Assembly (NCBI GenBank): GCA_003864495.1
Contig: ML133383.1
Span: 6,804,880 to 6,868,879, forward strand
DNA: 64,000 bases
Direction of reading: 5' to 3'
Origin: Nemopilema nomurai
Taxonomy: Eukaryota > Cnidaria > Scyphozoa > Rhizostomeae > Rhizostomatidae
How positions within the stretch are numbered: position 1 is the first letter of the stretch; each line of letters starts with the position of its first letter. The notes beneath the pieces were generated by a model. It was not told the DNA's origin. It made no database searches and saw only the letters and a list, made by a program, of their open reading frames with translations. Position numbers and translations under genes: made by a program. Below are positions 1 to 12,200 of the stretch, piece by piece.

Positions 1-200
1 GACTATAGTATACAATTTATTTACCAAATATTCAGGATACAATTGGACTGCTACCAATGATAAGTTAGTAGCGTGATCCAGAATGACGCCAAACAATGTT
101 TTGTGACATTGATGTTGTGATCTAAAAACAGAATTTTTCAGTCCAGTAGTTGTTTTGTGTTGCACATATCAATCCATTCGCCTTAACTGATTTTCGACAG

Positions 201-3200
201 CTTTTCAATGGTGATTTTGTCGACCGTGGCTCTTTTTCTGTAGAAGTTATTTTAACGTTGTTCGGATTCAAACTATTATATCCGGATTACTTTTTTATGG
301 CCAGAGGTACGTATTTTGCTGTTTTGTTTCCCTACTAATGCTGCATGCTAGGTATGTTGGTATGCGTTGGCTTCCAATTTTACAAAGCTGTATATCTTTT
401 AAAAAACTATTTATAAGGATATCCTCTCCTACAAAATAATTTGTTATCATCAACACCAGAAGTTCTTTGCTTAATTGCTTCTTTGGACCTCTTCTACATA
501 CACCTTGCATAGGGTATTGTAAGAGCATTAATGCTTAGGGTTCTTGACAGAACTAATAATCATATCTAAGGAAGAAAATGGCCGCAGTCAACTTTCGATT
601 TTTAAGTGTGTTTAGTGAGTACCTTTTCAAGGAGGAGCCCAAAGCCTAATTAGCAATTAAACAGAGATTCCTTTTGCTTAAACTAAACAAAAACGATTTC
701 GGAGCTGACGTAAAATTTTCAAATCGCTTCATGGCTTCTGCTTGTGATATAGTTATTGGTAATCAACGTTTTACGATTAATTACTTGTGTATATTTGTTG
801 TTTGCTAAAAATGCCTCATTTCCCCTGAATGACTTATGGATGTTTCATCTTCTAATCCTATGTCTTCTGTAAGACTGTTCGAGCGCAGTATTGCGGGTTT
901 CTAGTTGAATATGGAATCTTTATATAATGTTCTAGGGGTATTCCCTGCAAAAAACCCCTTTTTAAACATCCTTGAAAGAACCAGATGTAATTTTCCATAG
1001 TGATTCAAATTTTCGAATAAACAGTTATGTGGGTTGAATGCGGCCATCGGTTTACACAAAAGAACTCTTTAATTTTTATTTTTGTGGTCTGAAGTTATGA
1101 TGTTGTTGCTATGCATAATTATGTTAACAGGTAACCACGAAAGCTCGACGATGAATCAGATGTATGGCTTTGAAGGCGAAGTCAAGTCAAAGTATCCTTG
1201 TTTGCCTTTTGCAACAAAATAATACCCAAACAGGCCAATCGCTGTTGACCAAATTCGAAGATGACTCACCAAAGGCCTATTCATAACACTTGAATAAGAG
1301 TGTTAAAAAGTGAAAGTGCGATTTGATGGAGAGGATGATGCCATTGATTGGCTCCTATTTGACCAATCAACAACAGCTATATATTCTATTAAAATCCTCT
1401 TGAAGTGATTACTGTGCATAGCAAACGGCAGTAAATTGAATAGGATAGGACACTGTTTATTATAGAGTGTTGTTTACTGACAACAGCCAAAGAAATAAGC
1501 AGAAGACGCAAATGGTTTATCTTTTCCCTAAAGCATAAAAAATCCAAGCCTTTCATTGTACTTTGTCAAAGGGTTCCGAGTTAGTGGGCCTACACCTGTG
1601 CACATCTGCAATCGAATGACGATTATCTCTGAACGTTTTTCACCTCTGGAACCTCTTGTAAGCAAGGTTTATAAATATGCTTTAAATATCATCCACCACA
1701 TGGGACTGCCTTGTGCCACGTGCCTCTATAGAGATGTCCTTAACACTCAAATCAGGTATTCATCTGGTATGGGCGAGTTGTTTACTGAAGTGTATAACTT
1801 GCTTCCGTTGGCACACGTTATAAATGGGAAAATTTTGGTAAGCACGTGTGTTTATTTTGCAACTTTTGATGATAACTCAGTGACGTCAAATTCTTGTGTT
1901 TTGGGCGATTGATAGTGTAAAGGACGTATCTGTCTATCAATAGTACCGTGTTTACCAAAGAAAGCTACAATAATAACGTCCCTCTTGATAGATAGTGTAA
2001 AGCTATTGAGAATTGAAATATAGCCGATAAAAAGAGCGTGGTATTTTGTACTAGCAAGTCAAAGTCCTTTCGTTGGGGAGTAGTTCTCTCAATAACATGA
2101 AGCTACCTTGGGTGTTTTTGAAACAAAGTATATTTCTACGTATGTGTAATATGTAACAAGGCATTACGCAGCATTCTTGTTCATGTATAAGTAGACTCTA
2201 CTTCGATGTTACACCGGGCTTTTTTGAGATGTTTGATAGTAGAAATCGCTAATTTTTACTCGTAAAATTTTCTGCAGGCCATGCATGGAGGTCTATTCAG
2301 TAAAGATGGCGTCAAGTTAGAGGATATCAAACAGATCGACCGCAATAGACAACCTCCAGAATCAGGTTTAATTCGGTTTCTGTTTCCTTCCTTCAGTCTC
2401 TCTTCGTAAGCAACCCGGAGATTGCATTTTTGAGCCATAAACATTGAGTCATGAGTCATGAGACGTTTGCAACTCATCTTTGTATCATTTTCCTTAGACC
2501 TCTACTTCCTAATTTTTATTGATTTAGAAATATTCTGCAATATTCATCTCCGTGAATATCGTAAAATTGAATTCTAAAAGTTTTATACCATTCTTATGAT
2601 GTCTTGACTGAAAAGTTCGCTTCAAGCTTTCATGGTTTTTAATAAAATATAAAGGCTTCTCGCTTAGTCTTCTGCCTCTTACTTGTTCGTTTATCATTGC
2701 TGTTTTGACGAGTCTGTCACTGTATACCTTATTCCTTTTATTATTTTTCATGATATTCTATTTTTTAGGTTTAATGTGCGATTTGCTCTGGTCTGATCCT
2801 CAGCCACAGGTGAATATGATTCTTATTCTTACAATCAATCGATCAGCTAGTCAATCAATCAGTCAATCAGTCAGTCAATCAGTCCGTCAATCAGTCAATC
2901 AATCAGTCAATCACATTTGCACGTGAACTTTCGCTTAATCTTAATCCAAACCGTCCGGGAATGGCAGACAAGAACGCGTCTGATTCGTATAGATTCGATG
3001 CATTAAGCACCCATGAATCGGTGTTTATGCCTTTTGAATTGAGTTTATGCTGTAAGTTTTGAATCGGTCTACAAAGAGGCCTTTAAAAGCAAAGTCCAAT
3101 AAATTCATGTTATTAATTTGTCTCAAAAACGGATAAATAACCTGTAGATGAACTAAACCGTTCTTGCTGAATCACATTCCTTCCTTGAAGGATCCTTTTG

Positions 3201-4907
3201 ACCTTACTTCTCTAAGGCCATGTCGCTTTTGTCTCCGAACTACTTTTCGTGTCACGTGTCCGACGTTTTACGTCAAAGAATATTTTAGTTCTTGTAAGCA
3301 GTCGTCGTGTCGCACAGACTATGAATAATGCACTTCAAAACAGTGGTTTTCATTTTGATATCTCCTCTTCCGCATGTTTTTCGAGTTGTCAGTTTCGAAT
3401 CACACCAGCTTACAATAAGTCCAAATAAACTTATCAACTAAACTGATCAGGGTGGATTGGGTGCACTGACTTTAATTATGCGATCTCTCACCCTTTTGAA
3501 CTCTCTTGATTTTTCATTGTCTACAACTTTATACACATCTCCTGAACGTTTCTCGAACAAAAACAAGGTTCTCTTTTGAAACATTTCTTGTGTTCATCAT
3601 TTTCAATGTTTTTTCTCTTTTGAGCTGTTCTTTTGATACATATATTTGAATATAGACAAAGCACATCATTTTTTGGTTGTAAAGCGCTATTAAACTTCTT
3701 TTTGAATCTTTTCCAACATGATAAAAGATGATTATTTTCAACAGGACGGTCGCAGTCCGAGTAAGCGAGGAGTTGGTACCATGTTTGGCCCGGATGTAAC
3801 CACGAAGTTCTGTAAAGAAAACGGCCTAGGTAACATTCTTCTTTCGTGATCCCTGTGCACAGTTGTGCCAACAGAGGGGTTCCTTTGACTGACACGTTTT
3901 GAGTGTTTCGCTTGAGATGCCCAAGGTTTATCTTTGCCCTAGATAAGACCTTTGAGTGCCAGTTCAACGGGCCAATAGATACCTGTTTGGTTTATTCTTG
4001 CTCCAGTTTGTATTATTCCACCAAAATGTAAAACTTGGCGTTGTTTCTTTTCAGACTACATTATTCGAAGTCATGAAGTCAAGGAAGAAGGCTATGAGGT
4101 TGCACATGAAGGAAAATGCATCACTGTCTTTTCGGCGCCTAATTATTGGTAAGTCATAGTTACGTCATAAGATTTGTCCTACCAGACTTGGTCCTAAACA
4201 TGTTTCTCGTGTACTAGTGCGAGGATGACTCAAGGGTCCGTGATTCGAGTCCCTGGCATGATCAAACTTGCACACAGTGTGAGGAGAGTCGCCAGCCCTT
4301 TGTAATTCCAGGCATAAGGAATCACGAGGTGTTGTCACATCGAGAGGAAGGACCAGGACACTGCTCTATAAGCTTAAACTTCTCAGTGTCCTAAAACTAC
4401 TTTCGGAAGCTAGGTAGAAGCAAATATTGTACAATTGATACCCCTGTATGACGTATTACTGCATTACTCTTGTATTACTCTTGTATTTCTCTTGTATTAC
4501 TTTCTGTTCGTTAGGGCATTTTGGTGGCTCGCCCCTTAGGCCTGCTGACTAGGCCACTCCCATTTCGTTAATTATCTTGTTATTTATTTTAAGCGACCAA
4601 ATGGGAAACAAAGGAGCGTACATTACTTTAGACAAGACCCTGAAACCCAAGTTTACGTCATTCTCAGCTGTTGTACGTATGCCTTTGCGATTTAACTTCT
4701 ACAGTTTTTTCTGTCACTGTTACAATTTACTGTCGCGATCTTCTTTCCGCTTTGAAATGTAGAACAGAGCCGTAGATTTGTGATCTGTTTATTTGTGATT
4801 GGGCAACAAAGACTAAACTATCGTGTTGTTTCTCATTTTAGCCGCACCCCAACGTCAAACCAATGGCGTATGCTAATTCACTGATGTCCATGCTCGGCTT
4901 CTCGTGA
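201..4907 (+). CDS. PPP5C: Serine/threonine-protein phosphatase 5, C-terminal part of catalytic domain (9 exons, 5' end outside window)
   Basis: PP5 dephosphorylates Ser/Thr in Hsp90-linked and stress signalling; full-length family members carry N-terminal TPR repeats, which lie upstream of this window. Exons seen: 201-306, 1131-1191, 1756-1837, 2278-2365, 2769-2809, 3745-3829, 4055-4148, 4594-4672, 4842-4907; 702 nt, 233 residues, all phases match. Visible PPP-family motifs in order: [34 protein letters not shown] and SAPNYCDQMGN, with the metal-binding Asp, Asn and His residues present. The tail ([12 protein letters not shown], ending LGFS) is PP5-specific and excludes PP1, PP2A and PP2B. 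The intron 1192-1755 is U12-type. The first metal motif (GDxHG) should sit in the preceding exon, outside the window. The neighbouring minus-strand gene is convergent. Confidence 0.95.
1192..1755 (+). other. PPP5C: U12-type (minor spliceosome) GT-AG intron in PPP5C
   Basis: The donor reads GTATCCTTG at 1192-1200, an almost exact match to the U12 5' splice-site consensus. The sequence TCCTTAAC at 1737-1744 matches the U12 branch site, and its branch adenosines lie 12-13 nt before the acceptor AG at 1754-1755, inside the narrow U12 spacing window. There is no strong polypyrimidine tract. Splicing here joins AA to G and restores the PP5 reading frame (EVKSKY then SSGMGELF). No canonical U2 donor fits this exon end. 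Confidence 0.88.
2832..2912 (+). repeat. Tetranucleotide microsatellite (TCAA/TCAG)
   Basis: About 80 bp of four-base units alternating between TCAA and TCAG, with a few substitutions (TCGA, CTAG, CCGT). It lies in the PPP5C intron just after exon 2769-2809. A related repeat occurs near 57440. Confidence 0.9.
4201..4505 (+). mobile_element. Possible tRNA-derived SINE remnant in PPP5C intron
   Basis: GATTCGAGTCC at 4242-4252 matches an RNA polymerase III B-box. It is followed after about 200 bp by a simple tail in which TATTACTCTTG-like units recur (about 4456-4502), as in SINE 3' ends. The A-box candidate (TAGTGCGAGG near 4215) is closer to the B-box than in a normal tRNA, so this may be a degraded head or chance. 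No target-site duplication was identified. Confidence 0.25.
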
Positions 4908-7900
4908 TGACGTCATACCAAGCTAGCGAATTTGATGCAGAGTGAGTTATTTTTGTTCGCCATCTTTGACTCAAGGAACTCAGATGTTTTGACAATTGGA
5001 CTAAATCTGCTTATTTGGGATCACCAAACTGAGATTGTCAGATCTGAAAGCTGGGTTTTCATGAACCAAAAGTTTATGTTTTCTGAAGAGATACCACAAC
5101 ACACTCAAGAGACGATTCATATGGAAATCAATGCTTTCCTTGCTGTCTTACAAATTTGAGACTCAGATTATTTTTGTTTTTGATATCGATAAGCAGAGCT
5201 ATTGATTCGAAACATTTTAAGAAATTATTGTAGTAGATGAACTATTGTGAAATTTACCCAACATGGCGGTTGGAGTGGCAGGAGGGCCTAAGGGTTAGCC
5301 TTATCATTGCCTAAAAATAACGCCGTACATGACCTTCATTGGTGTTTTGCGAAGAGGCATTGCTAAACCCCTGAACTTGATACGTGCCCCAGGACCTGGG
5401 CTAATATTATCTTTTCTAGGGTGATATCATTTCCTGCAGGGGTTTAAAGTTTTCTTTATCTTTGACCCACCTGTCTGGCTTGCATACCCTTCGAATGATA
5501 ATCGTGTCTGGTATGAGGTCTATTTCAGCCTTTCAACTTTCTAGATAAGACTCCTTTCAGTTAAACGACCCAGCTGTTCCAGGATATTTCAATAATTGTG
5601 TGTTTAATTCATGTTTATGTATGTAATGATGCCTTGAGAAGTTAACCGTATTTAGTTGGCAAATATGGTACATAGCAAAATTTGTACTTGGTGACATCAT
5701 TCGAGTTCAGAAATCTTAAGTAAAACTGCAGGATACAAACTTGATAAATGTTATTGCGCGTACAACTTTCACGCAACAGTTGAGAAAAAATCGGTTGCAA
5801 TTGTATTTGTTTTGATGGATAAGTGGAAGATAGTTGCGAAATGATATTTAGCAATCGTATGCCAAATGTCAACATCCCAGTATCAAATATGAATAAAACT
5901 CATCATAATTGTGAAATTTTCATGAAGTATAAGAAAGACAAGGTGAATCCTGTTTGGTTATCATGCGATCTTCACTTGAGGCTGGTTCTACGCAACGACT
6001 GTCATCTCAGACCCCCTAAATACAACTTCAGCTGAGATCACTAATGCACCTCGTTTCTTGAACACGCTGCACTTTTATCTTTACTGTGATTTTTAAAAAA
6101 ACAAGGGGAGCTAAGATGCACGAAGATATATTCCGAAGGTCCTTGTGGATTTTGAATGAATTTCTCTCTTGCACTCAAAATATACTCTAATGCCTTACAT
6201 TAATTAATGTCCCGAAGTACCATTCATCACCATGATGCGTCTGTTGTCAACGCTGATTTGAGATCCGACAAAGTTTCGAAATTTCCATGCAGTTGACGTC
6301 AACTGTCATCTGTTGATTTTCTGTCCTCCTTGGGGGATTTCGACCCCTTCACCCGGAGCATTCGATGGGGTTCTTATATCATTGTATCTGTTCTTCGTTT
6401 CGTCGATTCACCCCACTAGAGTGTCGACCTGTTTCATCAATTCACGTTTTTCTTTAAAAAAATTTCTTGTGAAGGCTTCCTTTAAACCCGATACCCATAT
6501 GAGCATTCTCTTAAAGGCTGACACAATTCTCTTAACAGCTTTTGGTTTTCATCGCTAAAGATCTTAGCATTGGTCTACCCCCTTCAGAACTTCTCCAATC
6601 CTTTCTAGTCCTGAACCACTGTCTTAATGGCCTAAGTCTTCTTTTCCTTTTCTACTTGGTCGAGTTGTCTTTAAACTCCTTAATTCTTCCTTTGCTTGGC
6701 ACAACACCCTTTGCTTTCATCTTACTTTCAAGTGGGGAATAATAATACCAATATATATTACCAATGTGGCTCTATATATAAGATACAGCTTTCGATCATC
6801 CAGCTCTTTGTCGTTTGATTGCTTTTGGGTCAAAAGGCTCCTACTTCACAACACTTGAGGAATGTTTTGTTGCTCGTAAATTGCTTTAAAGAATAGCGAT
6901 TCAAGTAAACCGTTAGAGACGTTGCGAAGAAACAACTGGCACCGCGGTGGTTCATGGGTATTCGCTGTGAGAAGCGATGCCTGCCTTTCTGCAATGCATA
7001 CGTGCAAATTGGGTTCATTAAGTCAATCAACGAAACCAGCAGAACTTAAACCAATGCTTCGTTATAGGAGGCAGCACACATCAAATTTATTTGGTACATA
7101 ATAGTTTAAATGCACTGTACATGGAGGTTTGCGCTAAAAACCTAAGATACATTTTTCAGTTCTTGGCGAGCTGTAGGCTGTAGCTATTGTCTTTTTTGTA
7201 CCATGTCACATTTACAAATGAATAGCACAAAAGTGACTAAATGCTGTCATTTTTTAATTAATTTGCCGTCAAAATAATTTTGAATAGCGGGAACTAGTTC
7301 GCAGTGCCCTACCTCAATTTTATAAAGAGTCTGCTTTGTCCCACAATTCGCGATTCGATTATCATGTTTCATTTGTGGCACCCATTATCGGTTTGTTCCT
7401 TTATTTTCGACCCTTTTCTCGGACCTCACAAGGATATCGATTTGTAGGTCCCTGTAGAAAAGCACTTAAAAGACGCTCCACATTCTAGCAGCAATCTGAA
7501 TAGTCAGTTGATTACAGGCAACGAGAGGTTTGAGTGCAGTATGATATTCCGAGAGGTTTGAGTGCAGTATGATATTCTGAGAGGTTTGAGTGCAGTATGA
7601 TATTCCGAGAGGTTTGAGTGCAGTATGATATTCTGAGAGGTTTGAGTGCAGTATGATATTCTGAGAGGTTTGAGTGCAGTATGATATTCCGAGAGGTTTG
7701 AGTGCAGTTGATCTGGATGTCTATTTTCATCCAATTTTCTCTCTTGACCGTTCATCAACTCTGGGTTTGACTATAGACAGGCATTTGGCACTTGGTCAAA
7801 ACACTGATATCAGTTTAGCTCTCAGTGGAGTTTAATCTTTCCGAAGAACTGGACTACCAGTAACTAGTCAACAGGACCTTGACGAAACTTTGTATGACTT

Positions 7901-9205
7901 TATTCAAACATCTTTCGGTTATGATCAATCTATTTATGAATTTTAATGGCAATTCCTGGGTTTATGGACAACAATATCCGCAAACTAGTCCAATCTTTAA
8001 CTGGATATTTAGACATGTACCAGTTATAGATTAACATTCTGGGATTCTCGTCAGATTAAGCTGTCAACGATGTCAAGTATATTCCGTGGCTAGACGACCT
8101 CACTGCCAAGCAAGACAGCGAGTCTGTCAATTATTCATTTCCAAGGCTAATAACGAGCTTTCCAAGTATCCACTTTCATACACTATACCACATTTTCACG
8201 ACACTATAATTAACTAACATTGGTGCAATGCAAACTAAACGACAACTGATTAAAATGCTTAAATATCCAACTTATGCAGTCTTCGGAGCATCGAGTGGGT
8301 GGGGTGAAATGCCAAGTTTTCATCCCAGCCTCCCCTCTTGTGTCATTGCTTCTAACACGGTGCTTTTCTTCGGGGCCGGGGCGCTGTGTTCATGACTTAT
8401 TGAAATAGAATGCTGTTTTTACAAGAAAGGAAAACTGTGGGATGTTCGTCCCCAACATAAGCAGTACGAACTTGTTCTTTTCAAGGCGTCAATAAAAGGC
8501 TTGTTTCCTTTGAGGCTCAGCGTTGGGTAGATCTATAGCTACCATTGTGACTGGAAGAGGCCTTCCACAGCATTCCCAGACATTGATGCATCTGTTTATA
8601 AAATTGCAGCTATGTCTGTTTTGTCATCATCCAAGCGAGGTCACTGTATACGAACGAGTCTTCAGAATTTCCAGGGCATGGCCCGCCACTCCGCTCCTTC
8701 GGTTTCCAGATCTGCTTACATCGAAAGGCTGCGTTTCCTCTTCAATGCAATCTGGCTATTAGCTTTCCGGCCTGAGAAAGATTCCCTCTACAGTTTCAGT
8801 CCAACTTTTTGAAGAGAGAGAAAAGTCCTAAAAATAGAGGTAACTTCTTACAGGAATTTTTATTGATACCAAGAAACTGGTAAAAAAATTACCAAGAAAC
8901 ATGGTGTCCTGTCTAGGCAGTTTTAGGAAGAGAGTGATACTGCCTGTAGCAGTACTTTAGTGAGTACTATTAAGCCTCCCGTTGGCACAAGAGATGATGG
9001 AACCACTACGAGTGGTACTGCTAGTCGTACCAAGTTAAGATCCTATAGAAGGTACGTTGTGTTTTGCACCGATTGGAAAATCCCCTCCCCCTGAATAAAT
9101 CTGAACGGAACGGTTTCATACAAATAGCAAGAACGCCCGTAGGCAAGAAGCTCAAATTATATTAACCTTGTGTCATTCATTCAGTAAAATCGTGCAATGA
9201 CATCA
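4908..9205. other. Convergent intergenic region, PPP5C 3' end to matricellular gene 3' end
   Basis: About 4.3 kb between two gene 3' ends. It should hold both 3' UTRs. GAATAAAA near 5891 and a minus-strand AATAAA near 8858-8863 are possible poly(A) signals, neither proven. The only clear structure is the minisatellite at 7523-7708. Short open frames around 6313-6742 and 8523-8812 show no recognisable domain and lack convincing splice or start context. Confidence 0.6.
7523..7708. repeat. 28-bp minisatellite, about 6.6 copies
   Basis: Unit GAGAGGTTTGAGTGCAGTAT plus GATATTCY, with copies starting at 7523, 7551, 7579, 7607, 7635, 7663 and a partial at 7691. Copies differ almost only at the last base (C or T), so the array is young or homogenised. 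Since 28 is not a multiple of 3, the minus-strand open frames that cross it shift frame each copy and are by-products of the repeat. Confidence 0.95.
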
Positions 9206-12200
9206 CTAAGCTTGCAAGATAACACGAAGACGACTGTTCCTACAGCGGGGATTAGAGCACTGAACAATACTTGCAGGCTTACCTCTGCATTTACAAATCA
9301 GGCAGCCATGTTGGTCTCTTTCGAATCCAGTTGTACAGGAAAGCAAGCATATTCTCATCGGCTTGCAAACATGTGTTGCTGCTGTTGTGGTTGTTACTAC
9401 GAAAGACAAACTGATTATGAACAATTTTTTAGATGCAGTTATTTTATGAATGTATTTTCAATGTATCTGGTGGCAAAGCTATCATAACTTGTATCATTTC
9501 AAGTGTGTAGTTTACAAAATGGCTTGTAAAAGTCCACAAGAAACTTTTCCAATACAAATGTCTATACTCAATTTTTTTATATTAATAGGTTAGTATATCT
9601 TTTACAACGATTGCCTGCATATCTAATGCAGTTTATGTATTGTTTTCAAATCTAACAAATAGAGAGGTTTCACCCCTGTTTGACTTTAAATGCATTTTAA
9701 TGAATGAAATATTTTGTTTGCATTGTTTTTTGAGACACAGAAGAAATTCATAGAGCAAAATGCAATCAAAATATTTGCAAAGTTCAGTTATTGAAAACTT
9801 TTGCCACTTGTTTCTTGAAGCCAATTTATAGACCAAAGGTAAAACATTTCAAAATTCTCGACGCATGCGCAATCAACTACCGCTCAAATATTTTCTTTAC
9901 CACGCTATAACTCGCATCACGTTTCATCTTGAAAACGATCATAAAATCTCAGATCAGTTGAATTTCACCTGCGTTGTTATTTTAGGCCCATCTGAACATT
10001 TACCTGCGACCTCAAATTTGTCCTGTTGGTAGCCTAACCGGTCGCGAAAACAGCTTTTCCATTCCGACCACGTGATGTTTCCGTCCCTGTCTGAGTCACA
10101 CTCTGCGGTGAATTTCGCGTTGCAGTCTGACGACAACTGACCCCACTGCTCCTCGATTCCAACCAGCTCTTTCTTGGAAAGTAAAGAATCCTTATCGGTG
10201 TCTGCCTTTTTGAATTTCCACAGCAGCAGTCGATCTCTCTTTGTAATCGCTGTTAAACTTTCCAAGAAACGGATCCCCTGTTTTATATAGGATGTATCGT
10301 CTGAAAAAAGCAGACAAAATGTAAGACTATCGAGAAAAACCAAGAGATCTTTGGCTTGGTAGAGTGCTCAAATTCTATCTACAAATTTTAAAAATAAAGA
10401 ATTTGAAAGTTCATCAACAATTTGAAATTCTGAACCAAATAAGTCAATGTCAAATTTGTATTGAACATAGACACAATCTTTAGGTTTAATGCTTTGAGAG
10501 ACAGTTGATCCACAAAACAGCTGAACAACAAATGTCCTATTTTATAAAAATATTTAACGAATATTTCTATTTCAAACATTATCATTTCGTGGACAGTGAA
10601 AATTTGCTGCTAGAAAATTTGACGTCATACGTGCAGAAAGAGGCTATGGCGGATTTAGAAGGTGGGACATCGGACAGCAAATTTTAATCTATGCAGCTGA
10701 AGTCAGTTAATAACAGGAAAAATTTCATTTGAACTCGAGGACCAAGATGAAATTTACCTCCTTTTGTTTCCTGTTCAATCTTGCGAAGATACCTTTCCGC
10801 CAGTTGTTTCAAAAGGTCTCTTGAACAACCTATTGATGGGATACATATTTAAACATACAGCATTTATTCAACCCCAGAAAGGGGACCATTACGAGACTTG
10901 CTTTGAAATGAGGCTACGCCAATTAACGGCAATTTCAAAAAAGCTACAAGGCCTACGCCTTAAGAGAAGTAAGCAGTATAGCATTAACATACATATGTCA
11001 TTATATATTTGTTCTGTGTACTATAAAACTAGCAACGGCACTTCAACGATTTTCTGAACACGAATTTCATTATTACGGGTGGTACGAGGCAGAAAAACCA
11101 CTGGTATTTTAAAAATTCATGGCAAAAAACAAACCTTTGTATGTTTTTGGAATATGTTTCACTGAAAAGTAACAAAAACATTATAAAAAAACCATACTTC
11201 TTCAGATAAGGAGATAAAATTCATCAATTCTTTTTCTTCACCTATACACATTCATATACAATACGCATTTCATTCAACATTCATCCAATCATTTCATTCT
11301 AGGTCATAGAAATTGTAAATGTGGTTGTTGCAGTCTATGAGAATAAAAGTTTCACTATTTTGCTCTGTTTTCTTACGCAACTTTTATGAACGCAAAATTT
11401 TTATTATATTACTATAAAGTCACCTCTAATAAAAGGATACAATTATGTTTCGTTGTGAGCTGTATTTGCATAAAAATAATCCATGTATGCTCTGGAAAAA
11501 CTCTTGAGAAAAGTTTCATAAACGATTTTGGGTTGGAGAAAATTGGAATGAAAGCTGTTTCTGGCAAATTGATCTGTTCGATAGACAAACTATGATTAGA
11601 GGATCTAACTCGGATAAGCTGCCTCACCGGCACAATCAGGCTTTCCGTGTCTCATGGCTTTACTCGTGCCCGGAGTCTTCTGTCCAAACCGGTTCACGCA
11701 CCAACAGTAACCGGCCTTGACGTGGCACTGAACCGGCTGAAACGAGCCATCGTCCGCGCATCGGGGCACATAGTAGGAGCCTCGTTGTGAGTGACTGATC
11801 ATCCTCATTGCGGAGAGTAGGGCCTTGAAGCAAGAGGCGTTCCCTGTGAAGAAGGAAAGTAAGCTCTTAGTTTAAACGCGTTGCTGCCTTTAGCATTGGA
11901 CTAAAACTGCCCACTTTGAATGGGAACTGCAGTTTTGATGCAGGGAGGGTACTAATGCAATTCTTCCCCATTTAGGTACCGACTTAGGAAAGTCTCTTTC
12001 ACAGGTCTTTGGTCTTCATCCATGCAATCTCCCCCTCCCCCCTCCCTCTCCAAAGAAACAATGTTGTGATGCTGCAAAACGAAACAAACTTTGCGTCCAG
12101 CCTTTTGTTCCACACCACTGATTGAAAGCTGTAGTTTGTGACCAACATTTCTCTAAGGGGGGTCAACAGCTATCGGGGTGTCAAATACGCTAAAAACGCC

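Noticed and set aside
3521..3967. 148-codon minus-strand open frame
   Set aside because: It crosses PPP5C exon 3745-3829 in antisense and the adjoining introns, with no domain.
7523..7708. CRISPR-like array
   Set aside because: Direct head-to-tail repeats without unique spacers, in a eukaryotic genome.
7504..7758. Two overlapping minus-strand frames with repeating ILHSNLSEYHTALKPL-like peptides
   Set aside because: They come from the 28-bp minisatellite, whose unit is not a multiple of three; all frames stay open only because the unit lacks stops. No flanking gene structure.
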